A stretch of DNA of 64,000 nucleotides from Candidatus Scotarchaeum otlingeri (GTDB taxonomy: Archaea > Thermoproteota > Nitrososphaeria > Geothermarchaeales > JDFR-13): contig MTMA02000006.1 of the NCBI GenBank assembly GCA_002011075.2, forward strand, positions 767,261 through 831,260, given 5' to 3'. Position numbers and translations under genes: made by a program. This document shows positions 17,089 through 26,233 of the stretch, in pieces; the first letter of the stretch is position 1, and the number at the start of each line of letters is the position of its first letter. The notes under the pieces were generated by a model. That model did not search any database. It had not been told where the DNA came from and was given only the letters and a program-made list of their open reading frames with translations.

Positions 17089-17778
17089 ATGGCTAAAAAT
17101 CCTGAATGGGCAAAAAACTTGATAGACATTCTATCACAACATATTCATATAGATAGAGAAAGATTTATAAGCCTGAGAGCACTTGAGGGAAAAGACTCAT
17201 TCAAATTATTAATTGCCACTATATTATCCCAAAATACAAATGATAAAAACTCCATTCGTGCCTACATGGAATTGGAGAAAAATATAGGTATAGAGCCTAG
17301 GAAGCTGATGGACGCTTCTTTGAAAGATATAATAAGAGCTATAAAGGTAGGTGGACTATATAGGAATAAGGCTAGGGCCATCAAAGAAATATCAAAAATA
17401 ATATTAGAAAAATATGGTGGCGATATAAGTAGGATACTTAAGTTGGACCTTGAAAAAGCAAGAAATGAACTCTTATCACTTCCAAATGTAGGTCCCAAAA
17501 CAGCAGACATACTGTTATTGTTCATAGCTGGACATCCAGTTTTTCCGGTTGATACTCACATATTACGTATTACTAGAAGGATAGGTCTTGTGGAACGCGC
17601 AACTTATAAAGAAGTTTCTGAAAGATGGAAAGAGCTTCTTCCTCAATCTAAGTATATGGAGGCCCATCATCTTCTTATCGCGTTAGGTAGGAAGATATGT
17701 CAAGCGAGAAAACCAGTATGTAGCAGATGTCCAATAAATAATCTATGTGATTACTATAAGGAGTTGTATCAACGGTAG
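17089..17778 (+). CDS. nth: Endonuclease III, DNA glycosylase/AP lyase
   Basis: 229-residue HhH-GPD base-excision-repair enzyme that removes oxidised pyrimidines and cleaves the abasic site. The helix-hairpin-helix is LLSLPNVGPKTADILLLFIAG, followed by FPVDTHILRITRRIG with the catalytic Asp in VDTH. The usual catalytic Lys position in this hairpin is the K of GPKTAD. The carboxy terminus carries CQARKPVCSRCPINNLC, the four cysteines of the [4Fe-4S] loop. GGTGGT precedes the ATG. It overlaps the end of the convergent radical SAM gene by 10 bases. Confidence 0.93.
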   Translation: MAKNPEWAKNLIDILSQHIHIDRERFISLRALEGKDSFKLLIATILSQNTNDKNSIRAYMELEKNIGIEPRKLMDASLKDIIRAIKVGGLYRNKARAIKEISKIILEKYGGDISRILKLDLEKARNELLSLPNVGPKTADILLLFIAGHPVFPVDTHILRITRRIGLVERATYKEVSERWKELLPQSKYMEAHHLLIALGRKICQARKPVCSRCPINNLCDYYKELYQR

Positions 17779-18845
17779 AATAATACATCGCCAGTTAAGA
17801 ATACTTGATAACCGCATTTAATGCATCTTTTATTTATAAGCTTTACATCGCGCACTTTATTACCTTTCCTATATATAATTAACTCGTTGCATTTCGGGCA
17901 ATATGTAGACTCATATTTAGGGTCCCATATATTCCCTATATATACATATTTCAAACCTCTGTCTTTAGCTATTTGGTAGAAAAGAGAAAGTAGACTTAAA
18001 GATGTACTTTCTTCTCTATATTTGTATGCAGGATAATATCTATTAATATGAAGTGGAACATCCACTCCCAGCTTCTGAATGTGATGATCCAATATCCAAT
18101 TAAAGCAGTCTAGATCATCATTAAATCCAGGAACAACCAGATAGACCATCTCGACGTGCACACCGTTTTTAAGGAATAGCTCGGCGTTTCTGAACATTAC
18201 CAAGGGGTTTACTCCCCTCAACTCTTTCCTGTGAGATTGAGGGCACCCCTTGATGTCTATATTAAGACCATCTAATCCAGCGTCGATGAGAGCTTTACAT
18301 GCCTCTTTACTCATATATCCATTGCTTACAATAGTCGTATATAATCCTTCTCTCTTCGCTAAAATGAAAACATCCAACAAATATTGTAGGTGGATAGTTG
18401 GCTCATTAAAGCTGGCGCAGACCCCATCGTCACGCCGCTGAACAGCCGCCTTTACCAATCTAACGGGATCTATATACCCTAGTCTGTCACCTGATGGCTT
18501 AGACATGCTTAGATGATAATTTTGGCACCATGGGCAGTGTAGGTTACACCCCCATCCTGAAAATGTCAATGCTGTACTATTAGGATAAAAATGATATAAT
18601 GGTTTTATCTCGATAGGCCTGCTTTCCACAGCACTTATATAGCCGTATCCTACATCAATCAACTTTCCATCTTCATTTGCATAATCTCCACATATCCCTG
18701 TATACCCTGGAGGAATGTAACATTTACGTTCACAGACCCTGCAGATTATGATTCTACGTTTATATTCTTTATAGAAGGAGGTTGATACTAATTTCCTATA
18801 AGGATATCTATCAATATTTATGGGTAGATATCTATTCTCAGACAC
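17769..18845 (-). CDS. Radical SAM protein of the AmmeMemoRadiSam system
   Basis: 358-residue radical SAM enzyme resembling pyruvate formate-lyase activase. An amino-terminal ICRVCERKCYIPPGYTGICG zinc-like Cys motif is followed by the cluster motif GCNLHCPWCQNYH (CxxxCxxC, near residue 100), and a carboxy-terminal zinc ribbon with CPKC and CIKCG. This three-part layout matches the AmmeMemoRadiSam radical SAM family, whose partners are AMMECR1 and Memo homologues; neither partner gene lies in this window. The substrate is unknown. The start is a GTG with no ribosome site, probably leaderless. Confidence 0.85.
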   Translation of the reverse strand: MSENRYLPINIDRYPYRKLVSTSFYKEYKRRIIICRVCERKCYIPPGYTGICGDYANEDGKLIDVGYGYISAVESRPIEIKPLYHFYPNSTALTFSGWGCNLHCPWCQNYHLSMSKPSGDRLGYIDPVRLVKAAVQRRDDGVCASFNEPTIHLQYLLDVFILAKREGLYTTIVSNGYMSKEACKALIDAGLDGLNIDIKGCPQSHRKELRGVNPLVMFRNAELFLKNGVHVEMVYLVVPGFNDDLDCFNWILDHHIQKLGVDVPLHINRYYPAYKYREESTSLSLLSLFYQIAKDRGLKYVYIGNIWDPKYESTYCPKCNELIIYRKGNKVRDVKLINKRCIKCGYQVFLTGDVLFYR

Positions 18846-18950
18846 AATAGATTGAATAACCTAATGAAGATAAATTTATTATATTATCCAAAAATATGTG
18901 ATGAAATCTGTATATTCATATCATCAAATATTTTCATGAGTATTTATCTT

Positions 18951-18959
18951 ATTATATAG
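18951..18959 (+). promoter_or_regulatory. TATA box for the tldD-tldE operon
   Basis: ATTATATAG at 18951-18959 would place a transcript start near 18981, just before the TAGGTG ribosome site and the ATG at 18993. Confidence 0.45.
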
Positions 18960-18992
18960 CTGATATTTGTCTCATAGTGATAGGTGCCCCAT

Positions 18993-20429
18993 ATGAGTAT
19001 CGATGACATATATAAGATGATTAGTTCAAGTTCTCAGGCGAATGAAGCGAAGTATATAGAACTCCGCTATGAAGATATCATAACGGAAAACCTTATGTAT
19101 GTTAACGGACGTGTCATATCAATAGGAAGTTCAAGGTATAAAGGTTTAGCTATAAGGGTTCTAGTTGGCCACTCCATAGGATTTTCATCAACAGATATAA
19201 TAGAAAGAACTAATATCATTGAAACTTTTAATGAAGCGGTGCGGATGGCTAAAAGTATCGAAGCCAATATCTCCTTATCGGATGAGGAAATAACTGAAGG
19301 TAAATATATAGTACCCGGCATTAAGACTCATCCAAGCGATATAGAATGGGGAGAAAAACTCAGTTTCATTAAGGATCTATATAATTCAGCTAAAGAACTG
19401 TCTATCGCAGTTAGAGACAGGGAGTTTTGCCCAGTAGACGCCGAGATAAAGAGCATTACTATCAGATATGCATCTCAATATGGAGATATTCACATCATAA
19501 CATCAGAGGGTAGAAATACAATATTTAAACCTATTGTGATGGGCACATACATTCAGGTTGTGGCTTCCAGAGACGGTACATTAGGAGATGGTGTAGAGAT
19601 GGTAGGAGGCAGCATAGACTACGGGACTCTAGTTAAAGAGATTGAGAAAGTAAAGTATGATGCGACTTGGAAAGCTGTAGAGAAGACTATTGCATCTCCT
19701 CCGCCCGCCGGGTATCTACAAACAATTATATATCCTTCTGTAACAGGTCTATTTGCCCATGAAAGTTTTGGGCATATGAGCGAAGGCGACTTTATAGCGT
19801 CAAAGTCATCGACATTAGTGGATAAAATCGGTGAGAAGATAGCAAGTGATGTAGTATCTATCATTGACGATGGCACGCCTAGATATCCGACACCGATATA
19901 TCTTCCAGTAGATGATGAAGGTATCGCCACACAGAAAGTATATCTGGTTAAGGATGGAATCGACAATGGATACATTCATAACCGGATAAGTGCCGCTGAT
20001 TTAGAGACAAGTAGCACTGGTAATGGGAGAGCGCAAGACTATAGAAATCCCCCGCTAGTTAGAATGAGAAATACCTTCTTTGGACCCGGTGATTGGGATG
20101 AGGATGAGATAATAAGAGAATCCAGGGAAGGTATAATTGTAGATGGAGATAGAGGTGGCCAAGCCGAACTTGATGGAACTTTCACCTTCTCGGCCTCACG
20201 AGGATATATAATAGAAAATGGCGAGATTAAGAGGCCAATAAGAGATATCGTATTGACCGGTAACATTCTCGAGATGCTTAGATATATAGATGCTGCGGGA
20301 AAGAATGTTAGATTGTACTCTGCTCCATTTGGCGCATGCGGTAAAGGTTTTCAGAGCGTATTTGTAGGGTTAGGTGGACCTGTTATTAGGGTATCTAGAA
20401 TGCAGGTGGGTGGTAAAATTGGAGGTTAA
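18993..20429 (+). CDS. tldD: TldD metalloprotease subunit
   Basis: 478-residue TldD. In bacteria TldD and TldE form a heterodimeric zinc protease that cuts unfolded peptides and matures microcin B17. The metal site is GLFAHESFGHMSEGDF around residue 255 (HExxxH form), and the later GTPRYPTPIYLPVDDEG and STGNGRAQDYRNPP blocks are family signatures. The ATG at 18993 follows TAGGTG by six bases; the GTG at 18984 overlaps that site. The tldE frame overlaps its end, so both are coupled. The biological peptide in archaea is unknown. Confidence 0.93.
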   Translation: MSIDDIYKMISSSSQANEAKYIELRYEDIITENLMYVNGRVISIGSSRYKGLAIRVLVGHSIGFSSTDIIERTNIIETFNEAVRMAKSIEANISLSDEEITEGKYIVPGIKTHPSDIEWGEKLSFIKDLYNSAKELSIAVRDREFCPVDAEIKSITIRYASQYGDIHIITSEGRNTIFKPIVMGTYIQVVASRDGTLGDGVEMVGGSIDYGTLVKEIEKVKYDATWKAVEKTIASPPPAGYLQTIIYPSVTGLFAHESFGHMSEGDFIASKSSTLVDKIGEKIASDVVSIIDDGTPRYPTPIYLPVDDEGIATQKVYLVKDGIDNGYIHNRISAADLETSSTGNGRAQDYRNPPLVRMRNTFFGPGDWDEDEIIRESREGIIVDGDRGGQAELDGTFTFSASRGYIIENGEIKRPIRDIVLTGNILEMLRYIDAAGKNVRLYSAPFGACGKGFQSVFVGLGGPVIRVSRMQVGGKIGG

Positions 20430-21744
20430 TTTTGAGAAATTAATAAATTATGCTCTTAGGAGTGGTGCTGATGAAGCGGAGATCTTTTATGTCAATAAGA
20501 TAAGTAAGATGGTAAAAAGTGAGGGAGAGAATATCCATCCTAAAGCCAGTGTATCGACGGATATATCTATTAGGGTATCTATTGGTAAGAAGGTTGGATC
20601 TGTTTTCACTACAACAATGGATGAAGATCTATTGAGGGACGAAGTGCATAGGGCGATATCTATAGCTAGAGTGAGTGAAGAGGATAAGTATTGGAATGGT
20701 ATGCCTGACCCTGAGAAGCCCATCCATAAGCATTCATCATTTAGTGAGGAGATAGCTTCTTTAGCCATTGATAGATTGATATCAGACTTAGATAGGTTAG
20801 TTGATTATGCAAGAAGAATCGATAGAGATATAAAGCCCTTCGAGTCTTATCTAGCAACTACCATATACACTAAAAAAGTATATAACTCGAGGGGTATGAA
20901 CATAGACGATAAGGGAAGTAGCATGGAATTCGTAATAATGATGAAAGGTAAGGATGCGGGCAGAGAGGTGAGTATATACGACTATGATGCTGACACAAAG
21001 CCTCTAACTAGGCGTGAAGAACTAATTGAAGACTTAGCTAGGCGCGTAAAGGCATTATATAAAGCTAAAAAATTAGAGTCGCCTTTAAAGGTCCCCATTA
21101 TATTCAAGCCTAAGCCTTTCTCTGAGTTACTATATTTTTCATTTATACGGGCTATTCACGCCAACAATGTGCAAGAGGGTAGATCGCCGCTCAAAAATAA
21201 AATAGACACTATAATTGCTGATAAGGGTTTGGATATTATCGATGACGGCACTATTCCTTGGGCCTTGGGAACATCAATATACGATGATGAGGGAATACCT
21301 AGGAGAAAGACTTATATTATAAGCGGTGGGAAATTAAAGGGGTTTATACATAATACATATACAGCTCGTCGAGAGGGTGTATCCAGTACAGGTAATGCTA
21401 GTAGACATGGAATGATGGTTACCATAGCACACAGCAATATCCTGCTCCAAGGTAAGTCCAGAGAACTCGATAAATTAATATCTGGTATTGATAGGGGTAT
21501 CTTTGCAGATGGATCCTTATTAAATATACATTCAAGTAATTATGTAACTGGCGAGATAAATGGCGTGATATACGAAGCCTATACTATTGAAAATGGGACG
21601 ATAAGCGATCCCCTAATGCCCGTAGCATTATCAGGAAGTATTTACGATGCATTTAAGAACATATCACTGGGTAAAAACGCGGTGCAAACAGCCTATAGAT
21701 TTATTCTCCCCCCTGTGCTCGTAGATGGCTTAACTGTTGCATAG
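20410..21744 (+). CDS. tldE: TldE/PmbA-like subunit of the TldD-TldE protease
   Basis: About 444 residues, the non-catalytic partner of TldD. It lacks the HExxxH metal motif but keeps family blocks such as TTIYTKKVYNSRGMNIDDKGS, GLDIIDDGTIPWALGTS, DDEGIPRRKTYIISGGKLKGFIHNTYTARREG and SSNYVTGEINGVIYEAY. The start is uncertain: GTG at 20410 or TTG at 20419, both after GCAGGTGG, and both overlapping the tldD end. A T-rich run follows the gene. The pair is probably a cytoplasmic peptide-processing enzyme. Confidence 0.9.
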   Translation: MVKLEVNFEKLINYALRSGADEAEIFYVNKISKMVKSEGENIHPKASVSTDISIRVSIGKKVGSVFTTTMDEDLLRDEVHRAISIARVSEEDKYWNGMPDPEKPIHKHSSFSEEIASLAIDRLISDLDRLVDYARRIDRDIKPFESYLATTIYTKKVYNSRGMNIDDKGSSMEFVIMMKGKDAGREVSIYDYDADTKPLTRREELIEDLARRVKALYKAKKLESPLKVPIIFKPKPFSELLYFSFIRAIHANNVQEGRSPLKNKIDTIIADKGLDIIDDGTIPWALGTSIYDDEGIPRRKTYIISGGKLKGFIHNTYTARREGVSSTGNASRHGMMVTIAHSNILLQGKSRELDKLISGIDRGIFADGSLLNIHSSNYVTGEINGVIYEAYTIENGTISDPLMPVALSGSIYDAFKNISLGKNAVQTAYRFILPPVLVDGLTVA

Positions 21745-21773
21745 CTATAAGATCGAATATAACCCCTAAAAGA

Positions 21774-21796
21774 ATTTTTTCTAGAATATTTTCTTT
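21774..21796 (+). terminator. T-rich likely terminator after tldE
   Basis: Runs of T (21775-21780 and 21788-21796) lie 30-50 bases after the tldE stop and before the next gene's promoter, as in archaeal T-tract termination. There is no strong stem. Confidence 0.3.
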
Positions 21797-21831
21797 ATAT
21801 TGAAATATCATAAATCTATAATTACGTAGAG

Positions 21832-23127
21832 ATGACTAGAGTAAAGTATATTGGCTTAATAATCGTGTCTATACTGTTAATAGTATTGTTAATACCAAAT
21901 TCATCAGCCTCATTAATATCGATAAATAAAAAGTATACAATGGGCAATTATGAATATTCTATTGGGTTTTATAAAGACTTTCCTGCCATAGAAATTGCCA
22001 CGAAGAATGGAGATATAATTAAATTTATTTATTTCATCAAAGGAATAGGTGAAACATTCAATATAATGGATCTAGAATTGTCTACAGAAAAAAGTATAGT
22101 TAATTCTACTAATCTTATAAACTCGATAGTTCATTGGAAGTCTGGAGATGCTGATTGTAAGGATTGCGTCTATAATAAGGTAGACTCCGCTATAAGTATG
22201 ATTTGGCGTTCCTTATCAGATGAAGAGAGGGCATCCACATACTTATCTTTTCAAGATGTAGATTGGAACGTTGAAGGACCGGAGGAGCTCTATGATGAGG
22301 ATGGAAATCTGGCGGCGGTTAAGTTTATATTCTTACCTACAGCGGTTGATAACTCCGCGTTCAACTTTATTATTGGAAGGCTTAAGATAGAATTTACAAT
22401 ATTCATCCTAGATTCTAAAATCAAAGTATTTGACAGTTATTATTTGGTATCTAGCGGTGACGTAAAACTAAATCTATATATTGATGGGTGGAAATGGGAT
22501 GTTGCCCAAAGGATATTGAAAGAGGTGAATGATATATACACTAACCTGGATTTATCTTTAGGGCTTACCTTATTTACTGAGGCTCTTGGGCCTGCAGAGT
22601 CACCCTCACCATCACTTGAAATGAGATATTCGATAGTGACAGATGGCTATACCGCGCATATCGATATAATGAGCGAAGAAGAGATTCCACTCGAAAAAGA
22701 CAGATTATCTTATATGAAAATTGAGAATATAAATGAAATAGGTAAAACCATTTATATCCGATTTATCGAGTCGGCTTATAGAATTAATCATTTGATTAGT
22801 GAACAACCGGTAATTGTCAGAGTATTTAATCAATTATACAAATCCGAGATATACATTTCTTTTCCCTACTTTGAAAATTCTACTTTGATCTATGATCCAA
22901 TAATAAGCTTTTATCCCCCCTCTCCGGTCATTAGCGTCGATGAGTCTCCTGCTAGAACCGCTTCATACAATGAATTATCGGTAAAGAAACAAGTTGCCCT
23001 TATAGAATTAGAGAGTGAAGAATTCTATATACCCGCTATATCAACAGATATATTGCTCGGGATCCTACTGGCAATTACATTAGTAATCGTCGGCATAGCC
23101 ATAGGTAAAAAGGGTATCGATATATAA
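21832..23127 (+). CDS. Uncharacterised membrane-anchored extracellular protein
   Basis: 431-residue protein I cannot place in a family. It has a signal peptide or anchor (residues 5-25, GLIIVSILLIVLLIPNSSAS), a long soluble part with beta-rich texture and a predicted carboxy-terminal membrane helix (ILLGILLAITLVIVGIAIG) followed by a short GKKGIDI tail. The bulk therefore faces outside. One CKDC pair (about residues 106-109) may form a disulfide. A TATA-like CTTTATATTG at 21790-21799 lies about 35 bases before the start. It is flanked by tldE and an S66 peptidase, but has its own promoter. Function unknown. Confidence 0.65.
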   Translation: MTRVKYIGLIIVSILLIVLLIPNSSASLISINKKYTMGNYEYSIGFYKDFPAIEIATKNGDIIKFIYFIKGIGETFNIMDLELSTEKSIVNSTNLINSIVHWKSGDADCKDCVYNKVDSAISMIWRSLSDEERASTYLSFQDVDWNVEGPEELYDEDGNLAAVKFIFLPTAVDNSAFNFIIGRLKIEFTIFILDSKIKVFDSYYLVSSGDVKLNLYIDGWKWDVAQRILKEVNDIYTNLDLSLGLTLFTEALGPAESPSPSLEMRYSIVTDGYTAHIDIMSEEEIPLEKDRLSYMKIENINEIGKTIYIRFIESAYRINHLISEQPVIVRVFNQLYKSEIYISFPYFENSTLIYDPIISFYPPSPVISVDESPARTASYNELSVKKQVALIELESEEFYIPAISTDILLGILLAITLVIVGIAIGKKGIDI

Positions 23128-23189
23128 TTAATAACGGCTATCTACCCTAATGCAATTCTTATTAGAGCTTATTGTGTAATTAGTATTTG

Positions 23190-24152
23190 ATGAGCAATAA
23201 TATTATTAGGCCCCCACGTCTAAAGAATGGTAGTACTATAAAGATTATTGCACCCTCAAGTTTCCCTTACTATCCTCGGTTAAATCTTTCACAAGGAATA
23301 CAGCTTCTAAGGAAAATGGGGTTTAGGGTAGTTCTTTCAGATGCATTGAAGAGGGCGATGCAATGGGATTTCTATTCTGCTAGGGACGAGGAGAGGGCAG
23401 AAGAAATACACAATGCATTTAAAGATGACAAAATAGATGCAATTTTTTGTGCCAGAGGAGGGATAGGCTCTCTAAGGCTAATGCGGTATCTTGATGTAGA
23501 TATAATTAAGGAGAACCCTAAAGTCTTTGTTGGATATAGCGATATAACTCCTATTCAAATATACTTGTTCGAAAAAGTCGGCTTAATATCTTTTCAGGGA
23601 TGGATGCCAGCTGTCTATCCCTCGAGTAAAGAGGACATTTCAGCTATAGAGAAGAGCATTGAAGTTCTAATGAGAATTTTGGTGGAGGGTGAGGCTATAG
23701 AACTAAAGAATCCATCAGATGCGCCGCTTATGCAATATGTAAATTATGGAACAGCTGAAGGAAGGATTATAGGAGGAAATATAATCCTATTTACTTTATT
23801 AATGTCTACAAAGTATTCGCCAAAGATTAATAGACGCATCGTTTTTCTTGAGAATATTGAGGAGCATCCTTGGAGAGTGGAAAATTATCTATCCACCTTA
23901 GAGTTAACAGGAAAATTAAGGAGAGCATCAGGCTTCATATTCGGAGAATTTCCAGAACCATCGGCATATGATTATCCCTCGCCTAGTACTATAGAAATCA
24001 TTATAGACCACTTCAGGAGAATAGGGAAACCAACAATAATAAATTATGCATGTTGTCATGGTAGATATAAACTACCTATACCTATAGGTGGAAATGTAAA
24101 GATTGATACTGAGGAATTATCTATCCGCTTTATGGAGTCTATGGTTGACTAA
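23190..24152 (+). CDS. S66-family serine peptidase, LD-carboxypeptidase/MccF-like
   Basis: 320-residue S66 peptidase. The nucleophile region is VFVGYSDITPIQIYLFEKVG around residue 110, preceded by AIFCARGGIGSLRLM. The Glu and His of the triad are expected in the later domain, where GGNIILFTLL, FLENIEEHPWRVEN and a late CCHGRYKLPIPIGG stretch match the family. Bacterial members cut LD bonds in murein, or act on microcin C (MccF). An archaeon has no murein, so a peptide or peptidyl-nucleotide substrate is more likely. ATG 23190 is preferred over TTG 23187. It overlaps the convergent CLC gene by 4 bases. Confidence 0.87.
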   Translation: MSNNIIRPPRLKNGSTIKIIAPSSFPYYPRLNLSQGIQLLRKMGFRVVLSDALKRAMQWDFYSARDEERAEEIHNAFKDDKIDAIFCARGGIGSLRLMRYLDVDIIKENPKVFVGYSDITPIQIYLFEKVGLISFQGWMPAVYPSSKEDISAIEKSIEVLMRILVEGEAIELKNPSDAPLMQYVNYGTAEGRIIGGNIILFTLLMSTKYSPKINRRIVFLENIEEHPWRVENYLSTLELTGKLRRASGFIFGEFPEPSAYDYPSPSTIEIIIDHFRRIGKPTIINYACCHGRYKLPIPIGGNVKIDTEELSIRFMESMVD

Positions 24153-25456
24153 ACTCCTCTTCTTTTTATCTTTCTAACCTTTAAGGTATATATCGATTCT
24201 CTACCCAGTATTAAGAGGCTAACTATATAACCTATACTATTCCCCACCATTATTGGTAAGAATAAGCTATAACTACGCGTCATCTCCGGAATCATAATTA
24301 ATGTTGTAAGTGGAGCTTTAGCCACAGCTGTAAAGAAAATAGCCATTCCAATGATGGAATATGCCCTTGGATCGCCCACTATCCCTGAAAATAAGGTAGA
24401 TAATATCTCGCCAAATGCGCCTCCGAGTGTGGAGCCTATAACTAGACTTGGAGCAAATATTCCGCCGCTTCCCCCGGAACCTATGGTGTATATTGTCGCT
24501 ATCATCTTGAGGAAACCTGATATAAATAGATCTATAGAAATAAAGCCTTTAGTAGTCAGGTATCTTTCGACAACATCATAGCCTACACCTAAAACCCCTA
24601 GATTGGGCCAATTTAACGCCAATAGACCTACTAATATTCCGCCGAGCATAGGTTTGAGGGGCTCTGGTATCATAAATTTCTCAAATAAATCCTCCATCCA
24701 ATAAAAAGCTTTTACCCATAAGCTCGCTATTAGACCGATCACTAAAGCTAGTATTACCACGAATTGTAACTCCATTATACTGGATAAGCCTATATTGGGA
24801 GGCACCCGGAATGCTGGGAAATCGCCTAAAAAGATTGTTGCCACTATTTTACCTGAAACACTCGCCAGAACTAGGGAAATAAGGTGAGACGCCTCCAACG
24901 TGGGTGATAATATCTCGATACCAAATATTAATGCCCCTAATGGCGCATTGAAGGTTCCGCTGATGCCGGCAACTAGACCCGCCGAGACCATGACCCTCAA
25001 TTCACTGGCCTTCAACCTCATTAGCTGTCCTAATGTAGAGGCTATGCCTGCACCTATCTGTGCAATAGGCCCTTCTCTACCTGCACTTCCACCGCTACCT
25101 ATAGTTATAGATGAAGCCAGCGTCTTTATAATTGCAACTCTCTTTCTTATGCGTCCGAATCGCTCTTGAACAGAATCTATCACTTCAGGAACTCCATGGC
25201 CCCTTGCCTCATGTGCAAAATAATATATCAGTAAGCCTGCTGCTAGCCCCCCTAATGCCGGTGATAACACTATATTTATCTTCGATAGACTCTCTAGGAA
25301 TACTATGTTGTTTAAGCTTATTAGGAGCCTGAATATCACCGCTCCAAGTCCACCCCAAATACCTACGACTACACTTATCAAATATAGTGTAAGGTTATAC
25401 TCACCTACTCTATAGAGAAATCTCCTCCATCTTAGTTTTAGGGATAAACTGCTCAT
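24149..25456 (-). CDS. CLC-type chloride channel or H+/Cl- exchanger
   Basis: 435-residue CLC membrane protein with about ten hydrophobic helices. The selectivity motifs are present: GSGGSAGREGPIAQIG (residues about 118-133), where the Glu in GREGP is the gating Glu of exchangers, and GSGGSGGIFAPSLVIG later. No CBS domains follow, as in short prokaryotic CLCs. It lies 13 bases after an RCK/TrkA gene in the same direction, so ion transport and nucleotide or ion sensing are probably co-expressed. Channel or exchanger cannot be told with certainty; the gating Glu favours exchange. Confidence 0.92.
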   Translation of the reverse strand: MSSLSLKLRWRRFLYRVGEYNLTLYLISVVVGIWGGLGAVIFRLLISLNNIVFLESLSKINIVLSPALGGLAAGLLIYYFAHEARGHGVPEVIDSVQERFGRIRKRVAIIKTLASSITIGSGGSAGREGPIAQIGAGIASTLGQLMRLKASELRVMVSAGLVAGISGTFNAPLGALIFGIEILSPTLEASHLISLVLASVSGKIVATIFLGDFPAFRVPPNIGLSSIMELQFVVILALVIGLIASLWVKAFYWMEDLFEKFMIPEPLKPMLGGILVGLLALNWPNLGVLGVGYDVVERYLTTKGFISIDLFISGFLKMIATIYTIGSGGSGGIFAPSLVIGSTLGGAFGEILSTLFSGIVGDPRAYSIIGMAIFFTAVAKAPLTTLIMIPEMTRSYSLFLPIMVGNSIGYIVSLLILGRESIYTLKVRKIKRRGV

Positions 25457-25469
25457 TCTCTATAGACCG

Positions 25470-26108
25470 TTAGAAAGGTAGTCTTCTTCTTTTCCTCAGT
25501 ATCATAAGTTTATCCTTATTGTGGAGTTTCAGGTCATCCGATGGTATAAGTATCTTGTTTTTCCTTATCACCATTAAGGGGTATATAATATCTTTACTCT
25601 TTTCTTTTATGTATTTTATTGTTTTGCCGTCGTAGTTATCTTCCCTAATGTGCACCTCCTCTACATCTATATCCTCCCTAGCTATCCTAACGAAATCCAC
25701 GAATTTTATACCTCTAATGATAGCGTCTATCTGTATAGCAATAGACTCTGCAGGATTGATTATATGGGGAATCCCTATCATATGACATATCTCTTGGAAT
25801 GTAGGGTTAGTTAGCCTAACGATTATATTTTCAACGCCATAATTCTTGGCTAAGACGGCGGAGATAACATTTGTTTTGTCATCTCCTGTCACAGCTATAA
25901 AATAATTAGATTTATTTATTTCTGCTCTCTCGATAACATGGGGATCTGTAGCATCACCCACAATTACGTTAGCTTTGGTTAATTCCATTATTGTTTCGGC
26001 TCTTCTCTTATCCTTCTCAATAACCGTTACAAGTATACCATGTTGAGATAATATCTCTGCAGTCCTAAGTCCGACGGCCCCACCGCCCACTATAATTACA
26101 TACACCAA
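25470..26108 (-). CDS. TrkA/RCK-domain potassium or ion transport regulator
   Basis: 212-residue RCK protein. The amino-terminal NAD-binding fold is YVIIVGGGAVGLRTAEIL with an acidic end at EKD, then GDATDPHVIERA and VTGDDKTNVISAVLAK. The carboxy-terminal half is a TrkA_C ligand-binding domain. TrkA normally gates a TrkH-type potassium transporter, but none is next to it; the downstream gene is a CLC protein. The start is a GTG close to GGTG-like sequence, with a TATA-like element further upstream. The pairing with CLC is noted below as a finding. Confidence 0.88.
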   Translation of the reverse strand: MVYVIIVGGGAVGLRTAEILSQHGILVTVIEKDKRRAETIMELTKANVIVGDATDPHVIERAEINKSNYFIAVTGDDKTNVISAVLAKNYGVENIIVRLTNPTFQEICHMIGIPHIINPAESIAIQIDAIIRGIKFVDFVRIAREDIDVEEVHIREDNYDGKTIKYIKEKSKDIIYPLMVIRKNKILIPSDDLKLHNKDKLMILRKRRRLPF

Positions 26109-26233
26109 GTCTGATCATCCCTCAATCAATATCTAGTATCATGCGGCTCGCTATTCCACTATCAATAATGATTGAAGAGTTATATTATCTTTTTACATCT
26201 TTTCTACATTAATCACCTATGATATATAGCTTT

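Noticed and set aside
18898..18963. GTGATGA followed 55 bases later by CTGA, resembling C and D boxes of an archaeal C/D guide RNA
   Set aside because: No D' or C' boxes at proper spacing, guide stretches would be almost pure A/T, and the second element overlaps the TATA region of tldD.
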